A stretch of 64,000 bases of DNA from Mesorhizobium sp. (GCF_016793485.1 NZ_JAEULZ010000030.1:124001-188000), one strand, 5' to 3'. Counted from the stretch's first letter, positions 40,037 to 48,560 are shown. Made by a program: numbers and translations. Notes: a model not told the origin generated them from the sequence alone.

Positions 40037-40728
40037 GCTTCCGGTCCTGAAAACAGGCTAACGGACTTCCCGAGTCGCTCGACGATCCACCGGTAGCGTT
40101 CCGCCGAGCGCGGCAGCAGGAATGCGCCTTCCCACTCGCCCGTCACGGGATCCTCGCCGCGATAGGCGAGGACGGGCTGGTCCGGAATATAGGCGGCAAA
40201 GCGCTTGACGACGTCGGAGCCATAGACGCGCCAATGACCGTGTTTTTCCGGCTTCGGGAAGCCCCAGTCGCGCGTAACTTCCTCACGGAACGGATCTGGG
40301 AACGCGAGATAGAGCATGCCGTCGGGCTTCACGATGCGCAGCAGTTCGTGCAACGCCTTGCGGTCGTCGCCGACATGCTCGATCACATGCGAACAGATCG
40401 CGATGTCGTAGGCGCCGTCGGGCCGGTCAATCGCCTGGATATCCATCCCGCTAGGTTCGCCATAGACGGAAAGCTCGTGCGCGCCGAACCACGACGGGTC
40501 GACCGTCGCGTCCGGACTGAACTGGATCGCCTTCCAGGTGGCGAAACTGTCCGTTCCCAGCCTGTCGAACATGACCCGGAAGATGCGGTGACGCTCCAGC
40601 GACTGGCAACCCGCACAGCGCGGCATCGTGCCATTCGGAGCCTTACGGCCCTTGGGTCCCGGGCCGAAAACCGTTCCACCACAGATAGGGCATTGCGGGT
40701 GGGCGGGCGGCACGGCAACTGGCAGCAT
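40033..40728 (-). CDS. Class I SAM-dependent methyltransferase with zinc ribbon
   Basis: This 231-aa protein starts with a zinc-ribbon-like CPICGG...CAGC pair. A methyltransferase domain follows with AICSHVIEHVGDDRKAL, the motif II-region seen in small-molecule methyltransferases. Similar proteins sit in surface polysaccharide clusters, though none is near here. The acceptor is unknown. The start at 40728 is chosen for AGGA at 7 bp; ATG 40833 would add 35 residues. It is the last chromosomal gene before the mobile element. Confidence 0.75.
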   Translation of the reverse strand: MLPVAVPPAHPQCPICGGTVFGPGPKGRKAPNGTMPRCAGCQSLERHRIFRVMFDRLGTDSFATWKAIQFSPDATVDPSWFGAHELSVYGEPSGMDIQAIDRPDGAYDIAICSHVIEHVGDDRKALHELLRIVKPDGMLYLAFPDPFREEVTRDWGFPKPEKHGHWRVYGSDVVKRFAAYIPDQPVLAYRGEDPVTGEWEGAFLLPRSAERYRWIVERLGKSVSLFSGPEA

Positions 40729-40942
40729 GATCGGGTCCTGACGGCGGGAGCCGACAGGCACCATGTCGGTGGCGCAGGCGCAAGCGAAAAGTGGATCAGT
40801 TCCGCGTATCAATTGCGCAACACTGGCTTTCATAGGCGCTCTACGGAAAACCTCGGCCGGTCACGATCATCTTCATGGCAAAACACAACCCGGTTCGCTC
40901 GCGCGAAGAGGCCGGTGCAAGAGACTGAATACGGAAAGATAA

Positions 40943-40965
40943 AAGTGGCTCCCTGAGCAGGACTC
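40943..40965. repeat. attL: displaced copy of tRNA-Asn 3' end
   Basis: This 23-bp stretch, beginning AAGTGGCTCCCTGAGCAGG, repeats the sequence at 58099-58121. Here it is not followed by the rest of a tRNA gene, so it is the displaced 3' fragment left at the far end after integration. Confidence 0.9.
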
Positions 40966-40972
40966 ACTTCTA

Positions 40973-41061
40973 TAACTTTATCGTCCACAGCCGTACACAG
41001 TGAGGCGCTGTAGGCCCTGTAAATAAAGGCTTGCGTTGTCATTGCTAACTTTATCGTCTAC
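40973..41061. repeat. Direct repeat TAACTTTATCGTCYAC x2, probable integrase arm sites
   Basis: The 16-mer TAACTTTATCGTCYAC is at 40973-40988 and 41046-41061, with one mismatch, in the gap between attL and int. Paired direct repeats next to the att core are typical of tyrosine integrase arm-binding sites. No gene lies in 40729-41108 apart from this att region. Confidence 0.5.
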
Positions 41062-41108
41062 CTGTAGCTAATACCCTAATAGTGGGGAAAAAGCGGGGAA
41101 GACGAGAT

Positions 41109-42323
41109 ATGGGGAGCCATACCAAGAACGCGCTGACCGTGAAAACGATCGCATCCAGCAAGGCTCGGAAGCTGCGCGACGGCGGCGGACTCTGGCTCGT
41201 TACCAAAGGGCAGGGCCGCTACTGGATCTTTGACCATCGTTTCGGTGGTAAGCGCCGTGAGATGGGTCTTGGTCCGCTACATACCGTCGGCCTAGCAGAA
41301 GCACGTGATCGAGCGGAAGCTGCCCGCAGGCTGTTGCGGCAGGGCGTCGATCCGATCGGCAATAGAGCCGCAGCGGAAATCGAAGCCGCGCGTGCAAAAG
41401 CGGCGGTGCGAACTTTTGGTGAGTATGCCGACGCCTTCGTCAACGATGCGGTTAAGGCTGGTCGTTGGCGAGGCGCGAGTACCGAGGCCAGATGGCGCAA
41501 TATGCTCACCAACCACGCCGGGCCGATTCGCAGCAAGCCGCTGGCCGACATTGACGTCGCCGCGGTGCTTTCGGCTCTGCGACCGGTTTGGGGATCAAAG
41601 CAGGAGACGGCCGAAAAGCTTCGCGAGGCGATCGAGCGGGTGCTGGATGCCGCCAAGGTCGAGGGGCTTCGCGATGGCGAGAACCCAGCAGCTTGGCGTG
41701 GAAATCTGGAGCACGTGCTCCATCGTCCGGATTCCCTGACCACCACCACAAGTCACGCGGCGATGCCATTCAAGGCAGTCCCGAAGTTTCTGACCGGACT
41801 GCAGAAATTAGACACCATCGGCGCGCGGGCGCTCGAGTTCACCGTGCTGACCGCGGCGAGGTCGGGAGAGGTTAGGGGAGCAAACTGGGGCGAAATCGAT
41901 CTAGAGCGGCGCTTGTGGATCATTCCCCCCGTTCGGATGAAAGGTGGACGCGAGCACCGTGTCCCGCTCTCCGGCCGTGCAATTGCCATTCTGACCGAGA
42001 TGCAGTCGAAGCGCCTGAACGATTTTGTGTTTCCTGGCGCGAAGGATCGGGCACCGATGTCGGAGAACACAATGTCGAAGGTGCTGCGCGAGAACGGCGG
42101 GAAGGGCTTTACTGTTCACGGGTTTCGATCGGCGTTCCGCGATTGGGTGACGGAGGCGACGACCTATGATGGAGCGCTCGCCGAGATGTCCCTCGCTCAC
42201 GTGGTTGGCGACGCTGTTGTCCGCGCGTACGCCCGTAGCGATGCGCTTGATCGGCGACGCGAGCTGATGGCGGATTGGGCGAGGTTCGTGACGACAATGC
42301 CGAAAAAGACGGAAAAGACTTGA
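41109..42323 (+). CDS. int: Tyrosine-type site-specific integrase
   Basis: This 404-aa integrase has an N-terminal DUF4102 (P4-type arm-binding) region: KARKLRDGGGLWLVTK and the LGPLHTVGLAEARDRAEAAR helix. The C-terminal catalytic domain shows the first Arg in LTAARSGEVRGANWGEID and the HGFRSAFRDWVTE box (His-x-x-Arg). SLAHVVGDAVVRAYARSD is the final His/Tyr region. Integrases of this group target tRNA 3' ends, matching the tRNA-Asn att repeats. ATG 41109 follows GGGGAAGACG; an in-frame GTG at 41082 is possible. Confidence 0.93.
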   Translation: MGSHTKNALTVKTIASSKARKLRDGGGLWLVTKGQGRYWIFDHRFGGKRREMGLGPLHTVGLAEARDRAEAARRLLRQGVDPIGNRAAAEIEAARAKAAVRTFGEYADAFVNDAVKAGRWRGASTEARWRNMLTNHAGPIRSKPLADIDVAAVLSALRPVWGSKQETAEKLREAIERVLDAAKVEGLRDGENPAAWRGNLEHVLHRPDSLTTTTSHAAMPFKAVPKFLTGLQKLDTIGARALEFTVLTAARSGEVRGANWGEIDLERRLWIIPPVRMKGGREHRVPLSGRAIAILTEMQSKRLNDFVFPGAKDRAPMSENTMSKVLRENGGKGFTVHGFRSAFRDWVTEATTYDGALAEMSLAHVVGDAVVRAYARSDALDRRRELMADWARFVTTMPKKTEKT

Positions 42324-42369
42324 CGTCGAGTCGCAGAATTTACCGACTAGAACTAACGGAGGTATTTTC

Positions 42370-42573
42370 ATGGCTCACGACAACGACAACATTCTAGTTT
42401 CATTGAACGACGCGGCCCGTATGACGTCGTTGAGCCGTTCAATGCTCAACAAGTACCGGTCCGAGGGACGCTTCCCGCAGGCCGTGGCGATGGGCGAAAA
42501 ACGAGTGGCGTTCGTAAGGTCAGAGGTCACCGCCTGGATCTCTGAGAGGATAGCGGCGAGGGCGGCGGCATGA
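42370..42573 (+). CDS. AlpA-family excisionase/transcriptional regulator
   Basis: This 67-aa protein has a MerR-like winged helix: VSLNDAARMTSLSRSMLNKYRSEGRFPQAV, then KRVAFVRSEVTAWI. That is the AlpA pattern of phage regulators and excisionases found next to P4-type integrases. It follows int by 46 bp in the same direction, with GGAGG upstream. It could direct excision or control int. Confidence 0.85.
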   Translation: MAHDNDNILVSLNDAARMTSLSRSMLNKYRSEGRFPQAVAMGEKRVAFVRSEVTAWISERIAARAAA

Positions 42574-42710
42574 GCCACTGTCGGGACAACTTGTCCTGTC
42601 TGTCGAGGTTATCGGTGACGCCGACAACCTCTGTTCCCTTCAGTTAGTTTCGGTGCAACTTGCCCTGAAACACCTACCGCCTCGGCGGCCCTCTAACCCC
42701 AACGGACCAG

Positions 42711-42944
42711 ATGAAAGTCTTAGCGATCCGCCCGGCACCACCGGGCAGTGGAAGCACGCGTGCACGCTTCGACGTGGAGATGGACGACGGCACCAAGATC
42801 CGCGACCTCAAGCTCGTGCAGAGCCGACAGGGATGGCGGGTCTATGCGCCGCAACGCTTTGGGATGTCGTTGATCACGTTCACGCCTGCAATTGTCGATC
42901 GTCTCGCCGCGGAGGCCCTGCGCCATGTCGAACACACAGCCTGA
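42711..42944 (+). CDS. Hypothetical phage-element protein
   Basis: This 77-aa protein reads as alternating beta strands (ARFDVEMDDGTKIRDLKLVQ, then GWRVYAPQRFG). Small proteins of this form occur ahead of replication genes in rhizobial prophages, and I recall no function for them. It overlaps the next gene by 20 bp, so the two are probably coupled. The ribosome site is weak. A stem-like GAGGTT...AACCTC lies at 42605-42631 in the gap before it. Confidence 0.6.
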   Translation: MKVLAIRPAPPGSGSTRARFDVEMDDGTKIRDLKLVQSRQGWRVYAPQRFGMSLITFTPAIVDRLAAEALRHVEHTA

Positions 42945-44061
42945 ACTGAAGGTCGGCGAGAGCCGAGAATATTGGATGCATAAGGTCGATGCATTCCCGA
43001 GTCCTGTCGCGCAATTTCGGATGGCGCAACTCATCGACTTTGATGACCGTCTCTATGAGACTGCGCGCGTCGTCTACCGCTTCCTGGTCGGCTGGTATCA
43101 CGACGATCATGGTGACGCTCTTCTTTCCCAACGCGAGGTGGCAAGGGTGATGAAGCAGCGGGCGCCCGACGGCTCAATCGTACCGTCACGCAATGCAGTT
43201 CAGCGGGCGATCATCGCCTTGATGGATACTGGTTGGGTGGTTCGCACTGCCAAGGGGCGAGGCAGGAGTGCCAAGAGTCGGAGCCGATATATTCCTGTTG
43301 TGAATGTCCTCGACTTGGCAGCGCAGGGAAAATTCCCGGAACTGGCCCACGCTATTGGGCCGGTTGAAGGCACTCTGAACCGGCCCACGCCAATGGGCCA
43401 GTTAGTGGCCCACGCCAATGGGCCACTTGACGGCGAACCGGCCCACGTGGCGGGCCACCAGACACGACTACAGGACCCGGTCACAAAGACCCGGGTACCT
43501 GTAGTAATAGATAATTCCGCCCCGGTTGACGGCCGGCCTTTGGCCGCCGCACCGGGGGACGGTTTTGATCGGCTCTGCTCTGCCTACGCCAAATCTGACG
43601 ATAACCGCGCAAAGGCCAGAGCCGCGTTCAAGGATATCAATCCAGACGACACAGAACTGGAGCGAATGGTGACGGCTGCCGCTTCATGGAAGCGTACGGC
43701 CACGGGCAAGCGCATGAGTCTTGAGCGCTGGCTGCATGAGCGTCGCTGGGAGACCGCCGAGGAGTTCGCCAACGACAATCGAAAAACACATCGCTTTCCC
43801 TCGTGTGTCATCACCAGGATAAAGCCGAGATGGAACGACGATGACTTTGAAGGTGCTCAGATATGGTTCCGTGACCGGGACGGCACTGCCCACACTCGCG
43901 TCTTAGATGCCTCGGAGTATGGGTGGCTCAAGGAGTGCTGCTACGAAAATGCTCGGCTGATGGATCCGAGCGAAGATCTCCACGAGTTCGTTGGCGCCCG
44001 ATTCCAGATTGATGCGGAGGGCTTCGTTGCAGACCTAACGGAGTGGCAAGATGCAGCCTAG
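42925..44061 (+). CDS. Probable phage replication protein (winged-helix N-terminus)
   Basis: This 378-aa protein has a helical N-terminal ~100 residues with a winged-helix look (LLSQREVARVMKQRAPDG, then NAVQRAIIALMDTGWVVR), as in phage replication initiators and helix-turn-helix primase-like proteins. A Pro/Gly-rich linker region encoded by palindromic DNA repeats follows, then a conserved C-terminal region with MSLERWLHERRWETAEEF. It is at the phage replication position. The replication role is inferred from position, domains and the embedded repeats. GGAGG is 9 bp before ATG 42925. Confidence 0.6.
   Translation: MSNTQPELKVGESREYWMHKVDAFPSPVAQFRMAQLIDFDDRLYETARVVYRFLVGWYHDDHGDALLSQREVARVMKQRAPDGSIVPSRNAVQRAIIALMDTGWVVRTAKGRGRSAKSRSRYIPVVNVLDLAAQGKFPELAHAIGPVEGTLNRPTPMGQLVAHANGPLDGEPAHVAGHQTRLQDPVTKTRVPVVIDNSAPVDGRPLAAAPGDGFDRLCSAYAKSDDNRAKARAAFKDINPDDTELERMVTAAASWKRTATGKRMSLERWLHERRWETAEEFANDNRKTHRFPSCVITRIKPRWNDDDFEGAQIWFRDRDGTAHTRVLDASEYGWLKECCYENARLMDPSEDLHEFVGARFQIDAEGFVADLTEWQDAA
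43344..43456. repeat. Four palindromic iteron-like repeats GGCCCA-N6-TGGGCC inside replication gene
   Basis: Units are at 43344-43361, 43382-43399, 43407-43424 (all perfect arms) and 43440-43456 (5-bp spacer, CGGGCC right arm). Two units share the same spacer CGCCAA. Clustered dyads within a replication gene are how the lambda origin sits inside gene O, so this may be the element origin. Confidence 0.55.
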
Positions 44062-44093
44062 CTCTTCCGTCTCGCAGCCCAGGGGAGCCAATG

Positions 44094-44309
44094 TCAGCGT
44101 GCGCGAAAAATGCTCGAATGCTCAGTCGATTTGTGGATCGCAAATCCAGACGTCGTCGCACCAACGGCCAAGCCTCGCTTCGTGATCGAGGCCAGTCCAC
44201 GCGCGACGAGGTTGTCGACTGCGGCGCGGTCGAGTTTGGCGAGCGCCTGCGGACCGCTGGAGCAGAGAAGTCGAAGAAGGGAGAGTGCCTTGCGATCGTC
44301 TAGGGTCAT
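44094..44309 (-). CDS. Small hypothetical protein, paralogue of the next gene
   Basis: A 71-aa protein opens TLDDRKALSLLRLLCSSGPQ, then an AAVDNLVARGLAS segment and a G-rich end. It is homologous to the 66-aa product of 44428-44628 (shared pattern ALxLLxxLCxxG, then L-x-DR, LxxRGLAS, GxAVxAT). The fold suggests a small winged helix, but no DNA-binding motif is certain. It lies antisense to the main phage transcription. The start at 44309 has a weak ribosome site. Confidence 0.5.
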   Translation of the reverse strand: MTLDDRKALSLLRLLCSSGPQALAKLDRAAVDNLVARGLASITKRGLAVGATTSGFAIHKSTEHSSIFRAR

Positions 44310-44427
44310 GGCGTGCTTTGTTTCCAGATGGAGGCCCGCGGAGATCCCCCGATTCCCGCGGGCCTGTGGGCAGCCTTCGTCTCGCTGCCCGTAACCCATG
44401 TTAAATTACCGCGTTCTACCCGGCGTA

Positions 44428-44628
44428 TCACCGAGAATCGAGGTACTCCCGATAGTGGTCGCGACCCAGACTTGTGGCTGCAACCGCCACCCCCGAATCG
44501 ACAAAGGACGCGAGGCCCCTGGTAATTAGTTTGTCGGCGTGCGTGCGATCGACCAACTCCGAATCCTGGTGACCTTCCTCGCAGAGCGTCTTCAGCAGAG
44601 CCATTGAGTCGTCATCGGCCATGTTCAT
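44428..44628 (-). CDS. Small hypothetical protein, paralogue of the preceding gene
   Basis: A 66-aa protein opens MNMADDDSMALLKTLCEEGH and includes DRTHADKLITRGLASFVDSG. It shares its helix pattern with the 71-aa product of 44094-44309, so the pair arose by duplication. Both are minus strand in a stretch with no other genes. The start could be 44622 instead. The function is unknown. Confidence 0.5.
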   Translation of the reverse strand: MNMADDDSMALLKTLCEEGHQDSELVDRTHADKLITRGLASFVDSGVAVAATSLGRDHYREYLDSR

Positions 44629-45040
44629 ACCGCAGCGGTTCGAGAGAAATAATGGCTAAATAACTCCACTGAAGAGCATCAAAAAGAGCCAGACAGAAAA
44701 AGAACCACCAAAATTCTCATGCCGAGAACGTAGTCAAATCGAAAATCGATCAGCAAATCAGCCTCCATTTTTATTATGTTTTCGGAGCAGAAATGCTTCT
44801 TAGCACGAAAATATCTAGCCTGTGTGATTATTATTTTTCGAATCCCTGAGAGGTTTTTACATGAAAGAAACTGAACGTCGAAACCGGGAAGGTCGCGCAG
44901 CGAAAACACATGGGGGCATTTCGATCTCCACCACCCTCGCAAGGCGGACCGGCGGGGAAGTCTGCCTTTAGTGCTAATTCAGTTTTTCTCACGCGCAGTG
45001 CGCGCGCACGAGAAATCATTGAACAATTCGGAGCCATTGC
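44629..45040. other. AT-rich 412-bp stretch without confident genes
   Basis: Base composition falls sharply toward A/T at 44640-44900, unlike the rest of the element. A 36-codon frame at 44861 has GAGAGG upstream but is not convincing. No terminator or RNA fold is clear. It may be a recent insertion or a regulatory region, since small minus-strand genes lie to the left and plus-strand genes to the right. Confidence 0.4.
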
Positions 45041-45187
45041 ATGCTCGACAACAGGGAAACCGCAGCGGAAACGCCAATGCCAAAGCCTCGGCTCGGGAAG
45101 CGCATTAGTTGGTCGGAACTCTATCGCCAACGGCCTGATTTGCGGCCAGCGAATGATAACGACCAGCTTCAATCTGAGGCGGCATAG
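45041..45187 (+). CDS. 48-aa phage-element microprotein
   Basis: The frame starts at ATG 45041 and encodes a basic peptide. Its centre, GKRISWSELYRQRPDLRPAND, has a W-S-E-L-Y and PDLRPANDN pattern seen in other short rhizobial prophage proteins. I know no function. It lies 88 bp upstream of the 382-aa gene in the same direction. Confidence 0.55.
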   Translation: MLDNRETAAETPMPKPRLGKRISWSELYRQRPDLRPANDNDQLQSEAA

Positions 45188-45275
45188 TCCTATCTCTACG
45201 TCGAACTAACCCGCACCCACAACCGGGGCGGCTTGCCGGCCACGACCGGTCCATCTCTGCGAGGAGAACAACACT

Positions 45276-46424
45276 TTGACCCGCTACACATCGCCCGCCG
45301 CCCTGAAGCGGTGGCGGGAAGCTGCTGCATCGAGTCCAGACCGGTATGACGCACGAGGCTACTTTGTAACCAGGCCTAGCGGCGGCGAGACGTGGTCCGA
45401 CTATAAACCTGAGCGACGCGGCAGAGTGACGGCAAGACGTATCGTAGACCCTGAAGCCGCAGTCTGGATTGGCGCGCGTTATGCCCCAGCGAACGACAAC
45501 CGCGGCAACCGACGTTGGACGGGTGAAGAAAACTACGGCCCGACGGCTGACCTTCTAGCTCGGAAAGCGGACCCAGGTGCCGCTCGCGAATACACTGGCG
45601 ACGTCGCTTCTCGCCTTCTCAACGCCGGCAATCTGGAAAGCTATTTCGTGCTGCGTTCGGTGCGCGCGCTATTGTCTCCAGTCGGCTTGTCGGGCGCGAA
45701 CGATAATGGCGCAGAGGATGCCGACAACGAGATGCGCGATGGTTTCGGTCTCGACTACGCCATCGCTGAAGACAACGGCGAGAAGGCTGTCGAACGGTTT
45801 CTGGACACTGGCCTTCCCCCGTCTGGGGTGCTGCGGTTCCGACAGCGCTCCGGCAATCCGGGCAGTCGAATTACTGCAAAGCATCGGCGTGAAGAGCGCG
45901 AAGGCCGGCACGTAGATAGATACTTGTCGCTGCGCGGCGTTCCGTTCTCACCAAGCGCGCCCACGGCAGACGGCGAGCCGCCATGGCGGTCACACCGGCC
46001 CATCAATGCAATCGCCCGTGCCGAACTGGCCGCGGCATGTGAGCGAACAGAAAAGCAAGACGGAGGCTGGAGGAAGGTAACCTGGACGCGTTATGCGCCA
46101 ATTGCTGCCCGCGTATATGGCGGGATGGCAATCTACTCGGAGATGAAGGGAGTAGGCGAAGGCAAGACTTCCGCTTCGTCGCATCCGGGCGTGCGCGAGC
46201 TTTATAGGCAAGGCGCCGAAAATGAGTTTCGAGCAAAGATGTCGGGGCGTTCGATGGGCATCATCGATGCCATCCTGCAGCGCGACGGGTACGAAGCCGT
46301 AGGCGAAGCGCTGGACATTTCCCGTAATGGCGCAAAGAAGGCCGTAAAGTCTGCGTTGCGTGAAGCTTGGACTGTATTGCACAGCATCACCGGTGAGGCA
46401 TTGCCAGAAAAAATCGCTGCGTAG
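45276..46424 (+). CDS. Hypothetical phage-element protein
   Basis: This 382-aa protein has a basic N-terminus (YTSPAALKRWREAAASSPD), a long central region of no recognised family, and a C-terminal helical stretch (GIIDAILQRDGYEAVGEALDISRNGAKKAVK) that resembles a helix-turn-helix. It sits between the replication part and the head-assembly genes. GAGGAG lies just upstream of the TTG start at 45276. Regulatory and packaging roles are both possible; neither is shown. Confidence 0.55.
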   Translation: MTRYTSPAALKRWREAAASSPDRYDARGYFVTRPSGGETWSDYKPERRGRVTARRIVDPEAAVWIGARYAPANDNRGNRRWTGEENYGPTADLLARKADPGAAREYTGDVASRLLNAGNLESYFVLRSVRALLSPVGLSGANDNGAEDADNEMRDGFGLDYAIAEDNGEKAVERFLDTGLPPSGVLRFRQRSGNPGSRITAKHRREEREGRHVDRYLSLRGVPFSPSAPTADGEPPWRSHRPINAIARAELAAACERTEKQDGGWRKVTWTRYAPIAARVYGGMAIYSEMKGVGEGKTSASSHPGVRELYRQGAENEFRAKMSGRSMGIIDAILQRDGYEAVGEALDISRNGAKKAVKSALREAWTVLHSITGEALPEKIAA

Positions 46425-46527
46425 GGTGCCGTTTTGGCCAGCCCCGTTACCGTAGATATGAAGGGCGCCCTCGCAGGCCCCTAACTCGGAAGAGCGCCGG
46501 ATCTGGCGGCCCGTTCGCCCTCCCACC

Positions 46528-46572
46528 GCCGGCCTTTCGAGTCAGTAGCTCGGGGTCGGCGTTCTCTTTTTT
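46528..46572 (+). terminator. Probable terminator after the 382-aa gene
   Basis: GCCGGCC (46528-46534) pairs with GGTCGGC (46554-46560) around a long loop, with one G-U pair, and GTTCTCTTTTTT follows. The loop is long, so confidence is moderate. Confidence 0.45.
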
Positions 46573-46598
46573 ACCTCCTAATAATCGGAATCCGAAAA

Positions 46599-47114
46599 AT
46601 GAAATCAAAACCTTTGGCGAGGGACGTCGTGGACGTCTTCGCCGAACACCTTGGCCTGCCTAGATCGTTCGTCAGGCAGGTCGTTAATGCCCTTAAGGTC
46701 GCGGAGCGTATCGCCTCTGCCCGGCCGGTTGCACCCGAAGTAACACCCCGCGCCATTGCGCGTATTGCGCTTGCGCTGACCGCACCATCAATCCGAAAGG
46801 CCGTAGAAACGGAACGCGTTCTCGGCTCGCTCGGCTACGTTGCCGGCCAAGGCGAGATCAACCCGGAAGATGAGATCACTGACCTCATTGAGTCCTCCGT
46901 CGGCTGGCGCACCAGATACGATTTCAACCTGCGTGACGGCGCAATCATCGTGGCTCATGAAGACCTGGTCGTGACCGTGGGCGACAGCACTTTCGGCGCC
47001 AAAGGGCAGAAGGCCGTCAAAGCCGGTGGCCTCAGCCGCTTCAGCAGAATCAAGTTTTCTGCTCTCGCTGCAATTGCGCGGGAGTTGCTTCCCAATGACC
47101 GTGGAGTCGCCTAA
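46599..47114 (+). CDS. Hypothetical phage-element protein
   Basis: This 171-aa protein has an N-terminal helical part (LARDVVDVFAEHLGLPRSFVRQVVNALK) resembling a helix-turn-helix, and a mixed alpha/beta C-terminal part with TRYDFNLRDGAIIVAHEDL. Its last base overlaps the next ATG (TAATG), so the two are coupled. I recognise no family. Position before the prohead protease suggests a morphogenesis or regulatory role. Confidence 0.5.
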   Translation: MKSKPLARDVVDVFAEHLGLPRSFVRQVVNALKVAERIASARPVAPEVTPRAIARIALALTAPSIRKAVETERVLGSLGYVAGQGEINPEDEITDLIESSVGWRTRYDFNLRDGAIIVAHEDLVVTVGDSTFGAKGQKAVKAGGLSRFSRIKFSALAAIARELLPNDRGVA

Positions 47115-47731
47115 TGGCCAAGTCTGAAATCAATCCCGAGAAACCAGTCCCCACTCCCGAGGAAGTGTCTCAGCCTCTTCGTGACCTCTACGAACGTCAA
47201 AATAAGCTGACTGCGGCTCAGAAGGACGACGAAGATGAGTTGCGTGCGATCTATGCAGAGGACGGCGTCGCTCGCTCTCAAACTCAGAAGCGCGACCAGG
47301 TTGATGCTCTGGTCCGCGGGACCAGTTGGGAGCCGCCTGCTTCCAGCCGTGACAGAATCGCGGAAATCGCCAGGCGCCGATCATTGCTTGTTGAAGCGCA
47401 GGAAGAGCTTGCAGCGCTTATTCGCAAAGAGCGTATCGCGGCAAGCAAGATGGTCATCGACGAATTCTTGGACGAGCAGAAGATGTTGGCGCAGGAGTTT
47501 TGGTCGCACTTGCTTCCGGCCATCAAGGTGCACGCCCGGTTCGGCGAAATGAAGGCTCGGCTAGAACGAGCAGGCGTCGATACCACCAGCGGGCCGCTTT
47601 ACGACTTTGGCCGCGATCTCTGCGGGTGGCCATCCAGCCGAACCGATCATGCCGCCTACGCTATGCGCGATGCGGTTCGTCGAGGTTATATCGCCGCGAA
47701 GGATTGCCCTGTTGGGTATGGGATTCAGTGA
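47114..47731 (+). CDS. Hypothetical phage-element protein, mainly helical
   Basis: This 205-aa protein is strongly helical and charged (coiled-coil-like ERQNKLTAAQKDDEDELRAIY, and RRRSLLVEAQEELAALIRKERIA). It has no recognised family. It lies in the tight unit upstream of the prohead protease, whose start it overlaps. A scaffold-like or terminase-accessory role is possible but unproven. Confidence 0.5.
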   Translation: MAKSEINPEKPVPTPEEVSQPLRDLYERQNKLTAAQKDDEDELRAIYAEDGVARSQTQKRDQVDALVRGTSWEPPASSRDRIAEIARRRSLLVEAQEELAALIRKERIAASKMVIDEFLDEQKMLAQEFWSHLLPAIKVHARFGEMKARLERAGVDTTSGPLYDFGRDLCGWPSSRTDHAAYAMRDAVRRGYIAAKDCPVGYGIQ

Positions 47732-48395
47732 GATGGCGCGAGAATACTACGAAACCCGCGCCCTCGGCGGCCGCGTCGAGTTCCGCGATAACGATGGCGG
47801 CATCGAGTATACCAGCGGCCCGATCGTGTCAGTTGGCGGTGTCCCGCAGCTAGGGCGTTTGCCCGAGAAAAAGGCCGCCCAATCCGTCGCACTGCAGGGT
47901 TACGTTGTAAGGTTTAACAAGCCTCATGCTTTCAAGGGTGGCATCGATGTGTTTGCTCCAGGGTGCTTCGACGCATCGCTGGCCAGTCGCAAGCGTGTCG
48001 GCTTCTGGCTTGCGCATGAGGCCGGCACAGAGATCGCATCGACCGATGGCGACTTGGAACTCATGGCCGACGGGACCGGGCTGGCTTTCCGACTAAAGAA
48101 CCCGCTGGCAGACCTCGTAACCGAGGTTAGGGAACGACGGATGACAGCTATGTCGGCCGGCTATCACGTGGTGCGCCAAGAGCACAAAACCGTAGCCGGC
48201 GAGCGCGTACGATTTATCCAAGAGTGCGACCTCACGGAGGTCAGCTTGTGTAAGGCAGGTGCTGTCAAGCAGGCGTTCATCGATGTGGTTGATCTGCAGC
48301 AGCGTGGGTCACTGCGCGATGACGTCAAGTCCGGCCGTGTGCTGGCCGATGGTGCATTCGTGGCATTGATGAGGTCGCTGGGCAGGGCGCAGTGA
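47718..48395 (+). CDS. HK97-family prohead protease
   Basis: This 225-aa protein has the U35 prohead protease core: GYVVRFNKPHAFKGGIDVFAPGCFDAS, VGFWLAHEAGTEIAST with the catalytic His, and TAMSAGYHVVRQE with the catalytic Ser. It would cleave scaffold and capsid during prohead maturation. No capsid or portal gene is present in the element, which is odd. It overlaps the preceding gene; ATG 47733 is an alternative start. Its stop overlaps the 21-aa frame that follows (TGATG). Confidence 0.85.
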   Translation: MGFSEMAREYYETRALGGRVEFRDNDGGIEYTSGPIVSVGGVPQLGRLPEKKAAQSVALQGYVVRFNKPHAFKGGIDVFAPGCFDASLASRKRVGFWLAHEAGTEIASTDGDLELMADGTGLAFRLKNPLADLVTEVRERRMTAMSAGYHVVRQEHKTVAGERVRFIQECDLTEVSLCKAGAVKQAFIDVVDLQQRGSLRDDVKSGRVLADGAFVALMRSLGRAQ

Positions 48396-48460
48396 TGGAC
48401 GACCTTCTTGTAGTGCTGTCGATCACTGTCGTGCTGCTTGTGACGGCTGGAGCGGTCTGA
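48395..48460 (+). CDS. 21-aa hydrophobic microprotein
   Basis: A 22-codon frame starts at the TGATG overlap with the prohead protease stop and encodes MDDLLVVLSITVVLLVTAGAV, one hydrophobic helix. The coupling and clean hydrophobicity suggest it is translated. It could be a membrane peptide such as a holin-like or regulatory element. Its shortness makes the call uncertain. Confidence 0.35.
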   Translation: MDDLLVVLSITVVLLVTAGAV

Positions 48461-48560
48461 CCCACCGGGGGCCGAACATCTCTGCGACCCTCGAGAGGCG
48501 GGAACGGCGCGGGTCAAACGCGCAGAGAATTCCAAATGAAAATATGGGGGTCGAACCAAA

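Noticed and set aside
43321-43460. CRISPR or tandem repeat array in the replication gene
   Set aside because: Units are short dyads with irregular spacing inside a coding frame, better explained as iterons.
44679-45209. Frames in the AT-rich gap (44679-44942, 44831-45172 minus, 44910-45209 plus)
   Set aside because: They overlap each other and the 48-aa gene, with no good ribosome sites and unlikely composition.
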